A stretch of DNA of 64,000 nt from Liolophura sinensis (taxonomy: Eukaryota > Mollusca > Polyplacophora > Chitonida > Chitonidae), in NCBI RefSeq assembly GCF_032854445.1, contig NC_088300.1, positions 22,549,608-22,613,607 of the forward strand. The letters are read 5' to 3'. Positions within the stretch are counted from its first letter, which is position 1, and the number at the start of each line of letters is the position of its first letter. This document shows positions 61,569-64,000 of the stretch, in pieces. The position numbers were made by a program, and so were the translations under genes. The notes under the pieces were generated by a model, which was given only the letters and a program-made list of their open reading frames with translations, had not been told where the DNA came from and searched no databases.

Positions 61569-61808
61569 AGAGGCCTCTGTGGCTTAGTTGGTTAGCACAC
61601 TAGCGCAGCATAATGACCCAGGAGCCTCAGGTCCAGCTCATGCTGACATCCTCTTTGGCTGTAAGTGGGAAGATCTTCCAGCAACCTGCAGATGGTTGTG
61701 GGTATCCTCCGGGCTCTGCCTGGTGTCCTTCCACCATAATGCTGCCCGCTGTCGTATAAGCGAAAAATTCTGGAGTATGGCATAAAACACCAATCAAATA
61801 AATAAATA
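61569..61808 (+). mobile_element. SINE family 1, near full length (upstream of numb)
   Basis: Complete head (AGGCCTCTGTGGCTTAGTTG, TAGCGCAGCATAATGACCCA) and tail (CACCAATCAAATAAATAAAT), with a deletion of about 25 bp after GGAGCCTC. Flanks TTATGTGAATG (61558-61568) and TTATGTCAATG (61809-61819) form an 11-bp target duplication with one mismatch. Confidence 0.93.
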
Positions 61809-62544
61809 TTATGTCAATGGGTTAAAAACCCAATGAATGTAGACTTGGGAATGAATGGACAGTTAACCAATTGCTCTGAGGATGGAGGCATCACAGATGA
61901 CTTGTAACATGTCAAAAACAAGTTCAATGCATGTACAATGTAACTGAAATACATGTACACAGACAGTGCATGTATGCAGGTCACTTCGACATGTGAGGCC
62001 ATATAAAGGAATGGAGAGTGTCAGACTAAACGTAACATGAATCTTGAAAAAGTGAATCCAGATTGGGACAAACAAAAATAATATTCTATTGTATTATAAA
62101 AAATGACAAAATTGTGTGCCTTTCTTGGTAATAGTGTGTTTTGGACATGTGTCTATACATCAATGTCTGTTTCAGTATTTACCTGTACATGTAGGCTGAG
62201 TCTACCAGTTCTATCATCGGACCTCAGACTTTTCTGATGCCTTGTCAGCAGGGAGTCCATTAAACGTGCATTACGACATTAGTATCAGGGAACACATGAT
62301 CCAACCAGATGTTACTGTCATTAGTAAATCACATCAGACATACTGTACACATGTCCATATTCTAATGTACATGTGTTACCAGGCTCTAAGACAAAGATTA
62401 CATCACAAGGAATGGGCAGTAAATTGAACTGCCTTTCATATACTTGTGATGTTACGGTAGTATGAACACAAGTACATTTATTATATTGTAATGTATAGTG
62501 TGCATTATACATATATGTACATGGAAAAGTCACTGTCTTAATTA

Positions 62545-62735
62545 CTCAACCTTTTCACATATGAAGGAGCAACTTTCAGTGCAAATTAAGCACATTTTTA
62601 ATTTGATTTTGGAGACAAAACTACATTGGTTGGATTGGCCAGTTTCAGGGTTAACAAAAAGTATAATTTTATCGGTCAACACAGAAGAATGTTTTCAGAT
62701 TATGTTTGAATAAACACCTTGCACACGTGCGAATC
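62545..62735. mobile_element. MITE-like element D, copy 2
   Basis: Left terminal repeat CTCAACCTTTTCACATATG; the interior (TTGATTTTGGAGACAAAACT, AAAAAGTATAATTTTATCGG, TGAATAAACACCTTGC) is collinear with 31157-31357. The right terminal repeat has diverged. Confidence 0.75.
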
Positions 62736-64000
62736 TCCTTCCCGCTTGTATCAAGATGGTCCACAGCTGATTCGTCCTTTCCTTTATTACGTCACAATTA
62801 TCAGTGTACATGTACGTGGGCTCATATAACATATTTGAAGTACACACGCACTGCATCATCACAGAAGAAAATGATGTGTTCTACTGTCATCGGGATCGTC
62901 AATGTAGCTTGTCCTCAAGACTCATTACAGTAGTCTTCCAACAAGGAATTGTTATTCATGTATGATACATGTACATGTTGCTAATGCAGTTACATTTTAT
63001 ATACACTGTACACATACATGTCTGTTACAAAGCGCATGTAAATGAGACAGCTATTTGCATTACTTACATGTACATGTATCCAGCTTCTGTAGTATATGCA
63101 AAATCATTAGGCCTCAAAAATAGGTTTACTAGAAAACTTTATGCACACATGTACATGTCATAGAAGCCTACACCTGCTGTAGTTGTACACTGGGCTTAAC
63201 ACTGCCCATCATGCACATTACAATGTGATGATTTTATCCACAGGCTGTCATTGTTAAGTGAAATCCATCCCAACATTCTGAGCTTGTACTGGCAGAGAGA
63301 TCTATCTGATGATCTGACCAGCCCATGAACTAATAACGAACCCTGCCCTGACCTTGCACTGTTACAGCGTGAAAATTACACACTTGCCAGTGATACAGTA
63401 GCTGGTACCACACATTGGCAGAGACAGGCTACAGAACTCTTATTGATCGTTCATTTTAGGTATGCCATCAATTCTTTTTGTTATCGATTACCACTGACGA
63501 GCACAAAATACCTGTCCAAAGGTACAAGATCAAAAAGGTAGAAACTGTCAGACGCTAAAATAGAGAACACAAGACTGATTCAAAGGATGTATTGTTTGCC
63601 GGATAATGCATGTTTCACAGTCTTTTCAGATAAAGGCAACTGTTTACCATGGCAACCAGGAATAATGTATGCTGAAATTTTTCTTTCCGTTTGAGAAGAT
63701 TAAACCATGAATGCAACAGAACAAGGAAGAATAAGATGAACATGTTTTTTTAAGCTTCATATACATATGTATATGTACATATATATAAATGACTAAAATC
63801 AATATAAATATAATACATGCACATCCAGGATGGGTATGAGACGCATGAAGACCTATCACGGACAGGTAGATGTACGGTCACTTTAATTCAATACCAAAGC
63901 CATCAAAAAGCAGAATTTGCATTTTTACTGTTATATTTGTATCTCCATAGAAAGTGTTTACATTTTTACTGATAATACAGAAACTGACTTCAATAACTCA

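Larger units (their letters stand above)
54946..64000. other. Upstream region of numb, no coding exon seen
   Basis: About 9 kb with no convincing exon on either strand. It may contain numb 5' untranslated exons and promoter, but none could be placed. It is rich in the palindromic word TACATGTA (for example near 57407, 62965, 63067 and 63148). Recognised repeats are a SINE at 61569 and MITE copies at 58291 and 62545. A stretch at 60810-61080 is less AT-rich than its surroundings but has no identity I can give it. Confidence 0.5.

Overview
This is an AT-rich, intron-rich animal nuclear window. It is most likely from a lophotrochozoan, and a mollusc is my first guess. The reasons are long introns with canonical GT/AG sites, protein similarity to both fly and human orthologues, and a tRNA-headed SINE with an AATAAATAAA tail that I remember as common in molluscs. 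The species cannot be named from the sequence alone.

Five protein genes can be built exon by exon. From left to right they are: (1) plus strand 3964-7488, a 400-residue multi-pass membrane protein of a conserved but uncharacterised animal family (7 coding exons); (2) minus strand 9846-10256, an intronless replication-type histone H3 with its 3' stem-loop; (3) plus strand 11137-21746, ERLEC1/XTP3-B, an ER lectin with two MRH domains (13 exons found, the last one missing, perhaps in the 200-N gap at 22219-22418); (4) minus strand 24121-33479, PTGR2, prostaglandin reductase 2 (8 exons, 359 residues, complete); (5) minus strand 38179-54945, numb (8 coding exons, about 542 residues, with one apparent missing base in exon 2). 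H3 and ERLEC1 are head to head, ERLEC1 and PTGR2 are tail to tail, and PTGR2 and numb are in tandem. The genes act in unrelated processes: chromatin, ER-associated degradation, eicosanoid metabolism, and endocytic/Notch cell-fate control.

The rest is introns and intergenic DNA holding several repeat families: seven copies of one tRNA-type SINE (one with a perfect 14-bp target duplication), two copies of other tRNA-type SINEs, a 0.5-kb dispersed element with a CATTC-type tail (three copies), a 145-bp element found four times in the same orientation inside numb introns, and a 200-bp MITE with terminal inverted repeats. There are seven tandem arrays.

The most unusual signal is in ERLEC1. Two separate tandem arrays are built from exon-intron junctions, so the authentic 5' splice site is repeated: 3 times after exon 3 and about 40 times after exon 10. 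A third array begins about 17 bases after a 5' splice site in PTGR2. Other points of interest are a decayed copy of a later exon inside intron 1 of the membrane-protein gene, the numb frameshift, two upstream ORFs before ERLEC1 (one overlapping its start), an orphan GC-rich exon-like block between PTGR2 and numb, and the fact that NUMB and PTGR2 are also near each other on human chromosome 14q24.3. I found no CRISPR array, rRNA, functional tRNA, retrovirus-like or Polinton-like element. No clearly new biological system is evident; the junction-spanning arrays are the best candidate for something undescribed.
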